Assembly (NCBI GenBank): GCA_964247055.1
Contig: OZ176052.1
Location: 2,046,001 to 2,110,000 of the forward strand
From: Paragordius varius
Lineage: Eukaryota; Nematomorpha
Direction of reading: 5' to 3'
DNA: 64,000 nt
Shown here: positions 1-13,000 of the stretch, in pieces
Position numbering within the stretch: the stretch's first letter is position 1
Layout of the letters: the number at the start of each line of letters is the position of its first letter
Translations under genes and position numbers: made by a program
Notes under the pieces: generated by a model
The model's database searches: none
The model's input: the letters and a program-made list of their open reading frames with translations, nothing else
Told to the model about the DNA's origin: nothing

Positions 1-344
1 TATGCTCACACAATATTAATAAAATTAATATTTTTAACAAATTATTAGTTAAAGTCTAAAACAAAACACTTAAAAAAATTTTTTATATCGTGTTTGCATT
101 TTACAGTTTTTTATGTTTGAAATCTATTAAAATAATAATTAACGTCCATCCATATTTCGAATACAGCTCGTCGGAATGTATTGTACACGCCTGGTCCAAT
201 AAATAAATTTTAGCTTTTACGATTTGTCTTAAGAATTTCAATTTTAACCGTAAATTTCAAGGATTTAGCCAGAAAAACCCAATATAAATCCATAAAAATA
301 TATAAAAAATATTTTAATTTAAGTTATAAAAATCTAAAACATAC

Positions 345-2079
345 CACATTAATAAAATAGGCTTGGAAAAATCGTATAACTTCCACGGTAACTTGCAGGC
401 TTATAGGTATAAGATTGTTGTATAAAATGACAAAAGTCAAAAATATGTATCCAAAATTACTCGTCACCATTTCTATAAATAGCAAATAAAAAACGGTTAA
501 TAAATTTATTTAAAAAATGCATTAAAATAATTTTATATAAAACCTACAACTTGATTGCATTTTTAAATACACTGCTAATATAATATTTGCGCATTTTTAA
601 TTAAAATTAAATAAAAAGATATCTGACCAATATCACTCATTACAAATAGTTTAAACGTCATCATTAAAATTGTCGCCTATATCTCTTTAAAATATTACAG
701 CAAAACAGAATGATCTTACGTTAAAATCAAGCTAATAAAACCGACCCATTTAAATATCGCTCCAAAAAACATGAATTCTTTAATAGTATGAATTCTCAAA
801 TGAATATGATCATTAGGTTCATAACTATATAAGTTATATGTAATATTAAACTATCTCGTAAAAAACATCAATCCATGATTTAGGCTATATAAATAAGCTC
901 ATAAATGCCCATATCTTTGTGATTCAGAACACACCAGTTAACAATCTTTTTATGCTCAAAATATAGGTTCAACGCAAAAAGTGCGGTCAATATCTAGGAA
1001 ACTTTACTGAAAAAACCGAATAATCTTAAGTTTTTGAAAATCACATCTCTCTACAAGAGTAAAATATTTCTTTGAAAAACACAACAATGCTTTATTAAAA
1101 CACCAATTTTCCCTAGTATAAACTATACCCGAATAAAAACGATCCTTTATATGTCCAATCCTTTCTGCCGTAATATTTCCGTCGTGTTGAAGGGTATCCT
1201 CCCATTCCCCAACCCCACCCATATATTCAGCCTCCTCGGGTTTATGATCGTAATAATGGTAAGGATCAAAACTGCCATTAAAGAATTGTGGACCAATAGA
1301 AGTTTGACCCGGTGAGGGTATAAACTTATTGGCTATTGTTGATGTCGACGTTTCAGCCTGTATTTTCTCAAGTTTTCGTCGAATAAATCGTGGCACTTTG
1401 TTGGGATTTGCCGTGTACCAGGATGCTATGCATTAAAATAAAAAAGTGAAAAAAAATTTTTAACATACCATTTTTTTCAGTCAAAACGCAACATTTTTGT
1501 TCAAGCAAAAGCAACATTTTTGTTCAAGCAAATGCAAAATTTTAATTGCCTTTGCTTGAAAAAATGTTGCGTTTGCTTGATAAAAAATGTTGCTTTTAGA
1601 CAAAAAAATGTTGAGTTTCGTTGAACAAATGTTGCGTTTCGTTGAAAAATATGGTATATATGTATATTTAATCAATTTTTTAATGGTTTAATGTTATTAA
1701 ATTCGTAAAATATGGAGAAATTGATAGCTATCAATTTATTTTTGTCGTTATGTAATGTGTAATTTGCCAAATATATAATACATGAATGGTAATTATACAT
1801 ATTTTTTGTATTTAATAACACTTTTTTTTATGGGAAAATATTATAATTCATTTGTGGTTGATTATGTATAAAAGATGTAAAAATATATATACCATTTTAA
1901 TAATAATTATGTGTAAGGCATATAGCTTTTTATAAAAACGGGTTAATTTATCGTGCAAACCTTTTCAGGATATTTTTTCCAAATAAAACTTTTTTTTCAC
2001 AAAAAACTTTAATTTACGAAAAATAAAATTTCGATTTCTGAAAAATTGGTGAGATAGTTATTTATATTTAATATATTTA

Positions 2080-2110
<31 letters not shown>

Positions 2111-3420
2111 CAACATTATTAAACAACAAATTAATAACTAAACAAAGGTTAAAAAAAGTTTTGTAAAATTACGTGAAAATCCAAGATACCAATCCTTTTC
2201 CAATCGTAAATGATTAAAGATTGTATTACCAAGGGCACTCAATAAGCACAATGATATAAGCATAACAAACAGGATTAAAATCTAAATATTAATTAATAAA
2301 AATTCCAATAAAACTAAAAACCAAATCTTAATATATTTGGAAATTTAAAAAATAAATTTTTCGCGCATTATTTGCAATATGAATTATTAATAAAAAAACT
2401 TATTCATTTACAAATTAATTCGAAAAAACTCAAATCAAACCTAACAAAAATTATTTTTTAAGGGGAAATTAATCCACAAAAAATTTTAAAAATATATATT
2501 TATTAACCATAAATTAAGGCAATTTTACAAAAATATATTATTTACAGAATATATCAATGTTAAAACTCATTAGTAATTAAAATAAAATTATTATTTTTTT
2601 ACATAAACGAAAAATCTCAAATCACCCCTTTAAAAAAATAATTTTTATGTATACTTTATTAAATTATTAATGAAATGGCACTACTAAATTTACCTGTCTA
2701 TTCACCATTTTGTCTATAGACGAGCGTTTAAAAGAGGGTAACATAGCATTCTAATAATATTTATATATATACCATTTACAATTCAAATTCACCCTCGAAC
2801 AATTTAAAATCACCCTTGAACTATTCATATTCACCCTAAAAATAAATTATGTGTTTTTTGGCTAATATAACTTATCATTAATATGATATGTATTTTTATG
2901 GCATAGTTTATTATATTTTCAGTATAATATTAATTTGAAACAAAATTTGATTTTTTTCAGAATAAAAATATATATGTAATTTTTAACTAAAAAAACAAAA
3001 TTTTTTTAGGGTAAATTTAATATTGTTCAAGAGTGATAAATTCAAGGGTGAATTTGAATTGTTCAAGTGAACTGTAAATGATATATATAAATGATTTTTT
3101 CAACATTAATAAATTTTCACGTTTAAAATTAATTTTTTCTTAATGCAATATTAACAAAACATCAGTGTACATGTTTTAAATCAAAATTTTTAATGTCAAA
3201 ACATGTCTCAAAAGCCAAAAACATGAACACTAAAACATTGCTTGTTTTTCTTTTGAAATGAAAATTATATTATGTTAAGAAAGAAAAATAAATAATTTAT
3301 AAGATACGTTCGAATATCAGTTAACACGCAATAAAACTTATAAATAAATATCTACGTGTGTACAGGTAAATTTTTACGAAAAATCTAAAGAAAATTTTAA
3401 AAAATTTAGCAACATAGTTT

Positions 3421-3482
<62 letters not shown>

Positions 3483-5901
3483 TATTTTTTATTAAAATTT
3501 AATATATACCAGCATAATTTTCGTTTCATGTCCAGTGTAAACGCATACACCTTTAAAAAAATTATAAAATATATAAAAAAATTATAAAAAATAAATTTTA
3601 ATTTTTGGAAAAAAAAATTTTGATAAAATTTACCAATAATCCATTTTGTGTTTTTGAGTTGAGAACCGCGTAACATCAATTGATCCGAATTTAATGGATA
3701 AGGTCTATAATATACATTTCATTATAAAAAATATTAGTAAATTATATTAAAAAAATTTTATTCTTAAATATATTTTTATGAATTTTTTATTTTTAGGAAT
3801 ACTTAAAGTTACATATTAACAAAATTATTTAATTTTTTATTAACAGAGTACTATAATTCTTATTTTTTCAAATTTAATATTGAAATATTGATTATATTCA
3901 AAAAATTTTATAAAATAAATTAGCAATCGGTTTTTTATTTATCCAATAAAATATATTAAAATATAATTATATCAATCAATATGGTTAAAACAAAAAAAAT
4001 TAATTAAGGTTAATTTGGACGCAATAATAGAATAAACAAATTTTCACATTAAACGTTTCGGTATTGCATTACAATATGGTATAAAAATATGAATTCCTCC
4101 TTATTATCGATTTTTATAGCAAACAAACATATTCATATGCCACAATTTTCACATTTAAAGGTAATAGCTAAGCATTAATCAAACAAACAGGTAAAATCAA
4201 ACGTATTAAAATAGATTTTATCTAAAAATTTGAAAAAAATGATATTTATTTTTTTTGGAGTTGAAATCTAAATTCTGAATCTAAATGTTGTAATTAAAAC
4301 ATTTATTTATAGGCAAATAAAAAAAATTAATTTATAAATAATTATTAGCATATGTAAAATAAATGAGACATTTTTCAAAATATAAAACTTTAATTTTAGA
4401 TCTATATCCTAAGTATTATTTTGGACTTTATTTAAACAGCCAAACTCAAAAAACATATATATACATCTCATAAAACATTAAATAAAGACCTAGAATTCTT
4501 TAAAAACAGCTAAAATCAAAAAATATCCATATTTATTCTCATAAAACATTCAATAAGCTCCCCAATTTTTTTCATAAAAACAGCAATAAATCCAGAATAC
4601 ATATATTTTTTCCCCTAAACAATCATTAATCTGTTTTGTTTTAACACAAAAAAATATATTTTTTATTAAACGCCCCAAAAAACCTCAACAATTATAACTA
4701 TTAAATAAATTCTCATTTTTTTATAAATGTATTAATACTGTGCTCCCTGGATCCGTAAAGTGCCCGTAAAATCGTACAAGAACCGGGTAGGCTTAGCACA
4801 TTCTATCCGACCTCGAACACTTCGGAGCGAAGCAATAAATTGGGAATAATTGTTTGTATTTATATTAACGCTGCTTTTTTCTTCAGAGGTCGCATTTTCA
4901 GGAGTTTTGGGTTCAGAAAAATTTGCTATGAGAGCTTTTAAAGGTGGTGCTTGACGTATTTTAAGGCTAGTTTCACCATCCAAATTTGAGGTTTGAATGT
5001 AGGACATGCCCTCGGGTTCACTCGAAGCCAACAAGACTAAATCGGCGGGGAACGGTTTATTTTCACTGACTTTAACCATGTCACCCACGGTTAACTATAA
5101 TATATAAACCGGAAAATTTTACCCAAATGTGAAAATTAAAAATTGAAAGTTTGAAAATTATTGAAAAATTGAAATTATATAGTTTGAAAATTATATTAAA
5201 ATTATATTAAATAATAATTTTTGATATCCAATATAATATCATAAAATTTATTCAAACCGTCAAATTATCGTTATAAACAATAATTTTTGACGGAATATAC
5301 ACATTTTAATCGGTGAAATTAAAATTTTACTTTATAATATTATTATAAATTTAAAAAAATTTGAAAATGAGAAAACGTATACAGTAAGTGACAAAATAAA
5401 TAATGATTTTTGAAATATAATATCATAAAATTTATTCAAACAGTCAAATTATTGTTATTAACAATGATTTTTGACGGAATATTCGCATTTGAATCGGCGA
5501 GATTAAAATTATACTTAATATAATATTATAATTTTATTTTATTAAACAGTCAAATTATTGTAGTTATATGGGTCTTTAAAAATGTTCATAAGGAAAAAAT
5601 TAAATGTATAATTTTATTGTTTCATTTTTTATTGCTTAAAACATATTACGTACAATATATTCTAGAAATAAAATTTTAAATATTCTATTAGGTTTTTAAA
5701 AGACTATAATGAATAATATTCTATACGAATACGCCAAAAATAAATTTCTTATATGCGTGTTAAATTTGTTAATTTAGACCACATGGGCGGGTGATGGACA
5801 GAAATTAAATGGTAATTTTATTGGGTAATCTTTTAAACATCATCACATATTAAAATATGTAGTGGGTTTAATAAAAAATATTAAAATTAAATACAACGAT
5901 A

Positions 5902-5932
<31 letters not shown>

Positions 5933-6808
5933 AAAAGAATAAAAATTAAAAAATAATCAAATATAAGTTCTAATTTTCCCGATTTTTAAATTTAAAACTC
6001 ATAAAACTTACATCTTGCCATTTAACTTTCATCCAAGAACCATGTCGGAATGCTAAAAATGTTATCATAAAAAATTATATAAAAAACCTAAAAATACTCA
6101 AAAATATTTGAAAAAATTAAAATATTTATTTCAAAACCAAACATTAGCATTGATAAAAAATAAGAAAAATCCAAAATAATATTACCATAGATAAGGCTAT
6201 TATTGGTGATTTTATCGGATTTATGTAGACGCTAAAATTTAATTTAGATTACAAATTTAATACTAAATCTTCAAACAGCTGTTTTATCATAGAAACCAGG
6301 AGAATGAAAGATAAAGGGACAGCTGTGGTAAAACGTCCTGTAGGGCTAACCCCAGGAATTTGCTAGAAAAGAGTTAAATTTTTATAAAAAAAAATTTAAA
6401 GAAATAAATAATATTAAATTATATTTTTTTTAGAAATATTTGGAAATCAGTCAGTTCTTTTAAAGATTCATATAATTTTATTTTTGAATATTTCAAATAT
6501 ATGGCTAATATGAATATTATAAATAAAATTATTATAACTGTTATAAAATGTGTTTTCTAAAAGTTTTGCAAATAAAAAAAAATTTACTTGTAATATAACG
6601 ATGAACAAGAAAAAGCAATTTGAATATATATGGAATTGTTCCCACAAAGATTTGGGTATGAATGTAAAAACATTATATTTGGCAGTACTAAAAACATATT
6701 ATTAGATTGGATATCTTACATGACTTTATTTTTTGAAAACTTTTCGTGTTGAGGACTATTTATAAGTACCGTCCTAAAATCGGGAGAATTTGCGTTATTT
6801 TCTTCCAT
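345..6808 (-). CDS. P4-ATPase phospholipid flippase, ATP8A-like (5' part)
   Basis: Class I aminophospholipid-translocating ATPase, which moves phosphatidylserine/ethanolamine to the cytosolic leaflet. Exons on the minus strand, 5' to 3': 6720-6808, 6588-6687, 6264-6362, 6186-6231, 6012-6052, 4739-5094, 3634-3704, 3510-3550, 2694-2750, 2173-2281, optional 1129-1425, 345-472; all phases join. The ATG at 6808 has an in-frame upstream stop. Seen in the translation: [10 protein letters not shown] and [18 protein letters not shown] at the N-terminus, then [20 protein letters not shown] (TM2 region), the actuator-domain motif [39 protein letters not shown]3 ([19 protein letters not shown]), and TM4 with the P4 signature [14 protein letters not shown]. 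The phosphorylation (DKTGT) and nucleotide-binding domains must lie left of base 345. It most resembles ATP8A1/2 among P4 classes (from memory). About 379 residues are present without the optional exon. Confidence 0.93.
1129..1425 (-). CDS. in-frame extra exon in flippase TM3-TM4 loop
   Basis: An open stretch of exactly 297 nt between an AG acceptor (before 1425) and a GTATAG donor (after 1129), phase 1 on both sides. It can therefore be included or skipped without shifting the frame. The flanking exons also join directly ([22 protein letters not shown]), which matches the normal short exoplasmic loop. Inclusion would add about 99 residues ([16 protein letters not shown] at the start, many acidic and aromatic residues later) between TM3 and TM4. 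I do not recognise the segment in other P4-ATPases. It could be an alternative exon or a species-specific insert; an unrelated exon is less likely because the phases fit. Confidence 0.6.
1466..1662. repeat. small hairpin element with 21-23 bp repeats
   Basis: Begins CATACCATTT and ends AATATGGTAT. The left half has GCAACATTTTTGTTCAAG units starting at 1488, 1511 and 1534 (23 bp period). The right half has inverted units (ATGTTGC/ATGTTGA) starting at 1564, 1587, 1608 and 1629. The whole piece can fold into a hairpin. It sits in a flippase intron and resembles the Foldback-like elements described elsewhere in the window. Confidence 0.75.
2768..3085. mobile_element. MITE family A, copy 1
   Basis: Left end TATACCATTTACAATTCAAA followed by degenerate units of the TTCAAATTCACCCTTGAACA type (about 21 bp period). 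The right end carries the inverse (AAGGGTGAATTTGAATTG...GTAAATGATAT). The AT-rich core contains a conserved stretch (AAAATAAATTATGTGTTTT...). Non-coding; it lies in a flippase intron. Confidence 0.8.
3427..3476. repeat. (TA)n microsatellite
   Basis: About 24 uninterrupted TA units in a flippase intron. Shorter TA runs occur at 2081-2105, 5903-5927 and 20770-20801. Confidence 0.95.
5220..5540. repeat. diverged tandem duplication in a flippase intron
   Basis: Two copies, about 5222-5350 and 5405-5535, share AATATAATATCATAAAATTT, ATTCAAAC.GTCAAATTAT and TTTTTGACGGAATAT in the same order, with scattered differences. No coding potential is seen. Confidence 0.8.
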
Positions 6809-7008
6809 TGAATTAACTATATTTCAAAAAAAAGATGTATGATACGTTCAATTTGTTGCAAATTTTTATATCCTTTATCAAAACAATTTGACAAAAAAGG
6901 GGGTAAATATATCTTCATCAGGCATCGGGAGGTACGCCTGAAAAGTCCTTAGATCGGCATATGTTAAAAAGAATGAATTAATATTTCGCTCGACGCATAT
7001 GCGGTAAT
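6809..7008. promoter_or_regulatory. divergent intergenic spacer, likely shared promoter
   Basis: About 200 bp separate the start codon of the flippase (minus strand) from the proposed start of the S9 peptidase (plus strand). I see no clear TATA or initiator element; that this is a bidirectional promoter is inferred from position only. Confidence 0.4.
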
Positions 7009-10000
7009 ATGAAGCAGTCTACCTGGATTGATTTAATCCTAAATACAAAACGTATTGTTGAATTTAAGGTCGATGAAAAATTGGTGAAACTTGGAAAAAG
7101 TATCATTAAACATATATTTGAAAGTTGTAATTAATTTATTTGAGAATGGGAAAAATATTTTATACATCTTTGATACCACGCATAAAAAACTCACGCCAAT
7201 AACCACGTCAGGTATCCTTTGAATTATTAAAATCTTAAAGAATACAATTGTAGTTCAAGGGTTCACGAATATGGTGGAAACTCATTTTGTGTCGACAAAA
7301 ATTTGTCCTGTTATTTTGTAAATAAATCTGATCAATGCTTATACCAAATTGGCGCTGAATTGCAAACACCAAAGTTATATTTTAAAACAAACGATTGTCG
7401 TTTTACCGAAATGACATTTATTCAACCAGAAAATAAAGTTTTTATTGAAAAATATAATTTCAAGTTAACAGAAAAATGCGATAAAATGATGATAAGTGTT
7501 TGTGAAAAACATGATAGCGAATCCAAAAAGCAATCTTATCCAAAGAACACCATATCTGTCATAGTTCCACAATCAGATGGAGGAAATAAGAATTATGATT
7601 TGGTAGAGGGGGCTGATTTTTATGCTGACCTTAGCATCGTTAATAATTATTTAGTTTGGACACAATGGAACCATCCAAATATGGTAATTTAAACGATTTT
7701 TTAGTTTGTTCAGAAATTTGTTTCAATCAATATCGACCTTTTTTGAAACTTTTTGAAATCATTAAAAAGTTTTATTAGTATATATTTGTGTTTTTATCAA
7801 AATAAATGGTAATTTTTGCCGTATTAGTTGTTATTTACAAATGTTCGAATCTTTTTATTATTTATAGTTTTTAATTAATTTTAATTGAAAGTGTATTTAA
7901 TATAAAATATTCCTCGTAAATTTGAATGAAAGTTATGTATATTATTAAACAAATAAATAAATAGCCATGGGACGAAACTCAAATTGGATTAGGTGTACTG
8001 TCAAACCTATCAAACAATTCCAATTCCGCTAAAACTATTGGTGATAAATTTGATTACAAACTTTCTTTGAATCAACAAACGATAGTTTGTTCTAATGTTG
8101 GAGTTAGTTATATGCAACCAAAAATTATTTTATTTCCAAAAAATCAACCAAATGAAAATAATAATTTTGAGACAAAAATAAAAGACATTGACAGTTTTGG
8201 GTGTCTTTTATACATTTGTGATTCTTCTGGAGATGGATTTTACAATATCTATAAGCGTGATATGACCTGGAAAGATGGTAAGTTTTGATTTATTTTTTCA
8301 AAGAATTAAATGAAAAATTGTACCTTATTAAGATTTTTATGTATAAGATGACATTTTATTATTATAATTATGGTGGTATAACGGATTACTTGAAGTCTTA
8401 TTTATAACATTGATATGAAATCTGTAATTTAGTTGTGTTTAGGTATGGTTTAATATAATGATAATACATTATTTTATTGATTAATAGTTTGAATTTGTTT
8501 CTATTTTAAACGTTTTAAAGCGCTATATAAGTGTTGTGACATGGGATTTGATATAATATATTATATGTATGAAATTAATTTATACAAGCCTTATGTTTTA
8601 ATCTTTTATTCAAATGATTTTAACCTTTTTTGATACAACTAGTGGTGGATTATATGCTTATCTCATCAAATATATTTAAAATATAAAAAAAAATATTGAA
8701 CCGGTATTACAAAAAACAACATTCAGTTTTAAATTTTTTGGTTTTTTCATAACATAACAATGTTTTTTGAAAACATGTAATGCACTGTTATGATTCCGGC
8801 ATAATTTTAAGGCTAATAATCCTGGGATATTTTAAAAGGGTGATAATGGCCGAAAAGAATATTTGAATGCTAGCCAAAAGATAATTAATACTTTCCATTA
8901 ATAGACAAATATCTAGGACAGATTACTTAAAATATCATAAATTATTTGGAATTCTTATTTTTGAGCACAAGAACTTGCGATTTTTTTTAAAAAAAGTCAT
9001 TTGAACTAATATTTTATAAAACTTCCAATTTCCCCAGCTGCTCTTAATTCTTAAATCAATTTTGTTGGTCAACGATCCATTTGTCTGAACTTAACATTGC
9101 CCCCAAATATTTGCATCTTTTTTTACCTCTTACTACTCAACCCGGATCAACATCTATTTCATGTTGTTGACCCCAAAACTAATCAATCAGTTTTTACGTT
9201 GTTTAATTTCAGACCGTATTCATTCAGTTTAATAACCCATTTATTTTGTTTATCATTTGCTTTAACTGATTGTGAACAACTATTTTATATTAATAATTAT
9301 TGAAATTTTGAACAAAAGGGTCCTAATTTAAACATTATTGATTCCATCTTATCGTTTCCCAAATTTTTCCCCAATTTTTCTTCAAAATGAAATACCACTG
9401 TCATTTATTAAGCGTTACCATAAAAATACACATGATAATCATATAAAAAGGGTAAATACACTATAAATGAATCTTGATTATTTCCAAATCATTTTCCAAA
9501 TTATGTTCCAATTCATACATCATTCGATCGTTCAATCTTTCTTCTTTTTATGCTTTTTCTTTTTCTTACCCTTCTTTTTTTTCTTTTTTTTGCCCTTTTT
9601 CTTGGAACTCCCCCCACTTTCTCCATCACTTTTTGCACCACCGTCGTCGTCGTCTGCCTTTTTCTTTTTATGTTTCTTTTTCTTTTTTTTCTTCTTGCTG
9701 CTAGAACTTTCAGTGTCTTTAGCCTCTGCGCCCTTTTTTTCGGGCAATGTTGCTCCCTTGTCCACATCTGAGGCGTCTGTAACTGAGCTAGCTTCTGTGG
9801 CGGTGGAATCATCAGTATTGACTTTAACGGTTTTATCTTTGTCTGCTACAGTTTCTAAGCTCGTTTCACTGGCACTTTCTTCTGTTGTGGTTACGTCGGT
9901 GACACTTGTCACACTACTCACATCATCTGATTCGACAGGAGTTTTCTTAACTTGAGTTTTGTCCTTTTTTTCAGCTGTAGATTTTGCATCTTTACTCTTT

Positions 10001-13000
10001 TTGTCGCTTTCAGCTAGGAGTGTTGTTTTATCGACGGCATTTTCTACCCCACCACCAACCGTAGTAGTATTCAAAGACTCCTGTATAATCCGGTCAAATT
10101 CATCATAAATTTCTTGGAATTTTCGTGCATTTGATATGCTAAAACTTTCCGTGGCATTTTTCAAATCATCCACCGTCAGGGCTAAACTAAACAGTGATCG
10201 CCTAAGGTTGGTATTTAGCGTTGAGTTTCGTGTTTCACTGCTATCTATTACTCCAATATTGTTGCAATTACTGTACATTGCTTGATTGAATGGATTATTT
10301 ACCATAGCTGATGTTGTTGTATTACCAAACATATTTGAGCTATTGTTAATATGATTATACCCTGCTGACAGTATAGAAGATGCCTTATTCATAAAGGGAT
10401 TTGATAGTCTTTGTTGTTCAAATTCCCACCCCTCCATTTGTTGCATTTGTTGAGATAATCTATCGTGTAATCTTCGGCGTTCTACGCCACCCCAAATCTT
10501 ATTGCTACAGGGTTCACAGCATGTCTTTACGGCGCCATTGCTATCAATGTACTGTAGAATTTCTGTCGTTTCTGTATTATTGTTTGTGTTGACTAAAAAA
10601 GGATTATTGGAAGCGTTTAAGAATGGGCTTTTGTTGAAAACATTGTTTGTAGTATGATAAAAATATTGTTCACCAGGATTTATACCGCATGTCGAACATT
10701 GATGACTGTTGAAATTCGTATTATTGGCTCCTACGTTACATTGTTGTGGTAATCGAGTTTGAAAGGTAATTAGGTTTGGTGTGGCGACGGGCGGATAAGA
10801 GCCTGGAAACACTTGAAACATTTATTAACTGACCCAATGGTACTCCTTTGAAATTATATTCAGAAAGGAAATAAAAAAAATTGAAAAAAGTTAACGCATT
10901 GTGTATGAAATCATTAATATTAACGCTTTATGTAACAATATATAAAAAATGATAAAAGAATATATGTGTTCTAAAATGATAGTATCCTATTTGTGTATAA
11001 ATTTATTAGGTTTATATACTTGGTTTTTTGACTCAATTATCGAATCTAAATGCGAATAAGTTGGTCGTCTGTAATGTATCGTTAACTCGGAAAAATAGCT
11101 TAGAATAACAAACGTAGCGCTAAATCATTGTATAGGGTTGTCCTTTATTTTTAAAATATTGTCACTAGAGTTTAAAAATGTTAGACCAGCTTAAAATTGA
11201 TATAAAAATCTATTTGATAATATTTTGATATTATTAAGTCAATTTGTTTGATGTGGCTCTTGAGCCCATTTTTCATAAAAATAGTAATATAGTATATTAT
11301 ATGGTTTGCAATCGGAATATATTTGCAATTTAAGGATTTTTTCCAACTGTTTGATTTTGTTTCTAGTGTTCTATTTAACAAATTGAAAAATTCTACCGTT
11401 TTATAATCTTTTATATATTTGAGGTGATAATTAATATTCAATTACCCATGCATATGTGTATATATAGGAAAAATTGTGTTTAGTCAACAAGAGATTGGAC
11501 CTTTGGTACGACACGCAAGTTTAGACAATAAAAAATGTGAAAAAGATATTGGTTACCCTCTATGGGTCACTGGCGATCACGCCTATGATGCTATTTATGT
11601 TCCGGAAAATGATACTATATACATTGTTGCATCAACTGAAAATGTTAAATCTTTTATAAAACTTTGGTTTTTTTAAGTTATTTATTTTAAACAAAGATTG
11701 ATGGTCTATTTTGACAAATTTGAATTTTTATAGACTCCTAAATTTGAATAACAGTCTGAGGTTTTTTTGAATAAACTGAGTATTTTAATGAGGAAAAAAT
11801 TTAGGAATTATATTAACTTTTTTGTTATAATTTTAGCAAATATTCTTGGTTCAATATTGTGTCCGAGATCAAACATCGATTTGTAAGGCTGTGTTTTCTA
11901 TCACCGACGTTTCAACCATAGCCGAAATTCATAATGTCATTTTAGTCCATAATAAAAATGTTGGACAAAATAATGGTGATGATAGCTCCCATTTATTATC
12001 AAATTTAGCAATGTTTTGTTTAATTAAACCCAAAACGGCATTTGAATACATTGCATGCATTGATCTGGAAACTGGAAAAGTTATATATTTGCTAACCTGA
12101 AAATAATTTTTAAAGCTACTTTTTTTAGAAACATATTTTTTAATACTACCTATTTTTGGCTATATAATGACAAAAAGAGATTTTAAATGTCAACACAATC
12201 ATTAATTTGCAATCGTTATCATATATCAACGGTCAGAAAATATGGTTTTTTATATAAAAATAAGCCATTATCTGCTGTTTATTGTTTTAAAATAAAAAAT
12301 ATTTTAATTTTTATATCATCAATTTTTTGGAAAATTTAGATAAAACCAGTATATTCAATAATTGACGAGGCACAATCTATTCCTCAAGATTTGGAATATA
12401 GCCAAGCGCAAGAGATTAGTTTTAGTTCTCCTTACGATGGGCGTGATGTGTTTTGTTATTTATATCTACCAACAAAAGTTAAAATTTTCTTTTTTTCTTT
12501 TAAATATTTTATTTTATAGGATTTCCATATCAAATTAATCTTATGTATTTATAGTAAAATTTAAATTTTAAAAATAAACTGTGAAAACTAAAGTAGAGAT
12601 ATTTTTCAAAAAAATTAACCATATACGATTTTACAAAATGCAACCTTTTGTTTTGGGTTGCAGAATACGAAATTTACGTATAAATTGGTAAATTTCTCAA
12701 AACTGCTCATTTATTTATATAATTTAATGATGAAATATATTATCCTTACTATATAAAATAGTTTTACTTTTTACATATTCTTTATATCCCATTTCATATT
12801 CACCCGAACAATTGAAATTACCCATCGAAAAATTGAAATTCACCCTCTAACAATTCAAATTCACCCTGAGATAAATTGTGTTTTTGAATATTAAATATTA
12901 TTTTATTTTTTATCAAGAAATTACTCGTTTAAAATTAACATAATATTATAAAAAATAGATATGTCATAAAGAATTAATTCATATAATGATAAGTTATATT

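Noticed and set aside
1481-1675. Minus-strand 64-codon frame
   Set aside because: Lies wholly in the repeat hairpin at 1466-1662; no splice or family support.
9467-9955. Plus-strand Phe/Ser/Leu-rich frame
   Set aside because: It is the complement of the lysine-rich tail of the nested minus-strand gene.
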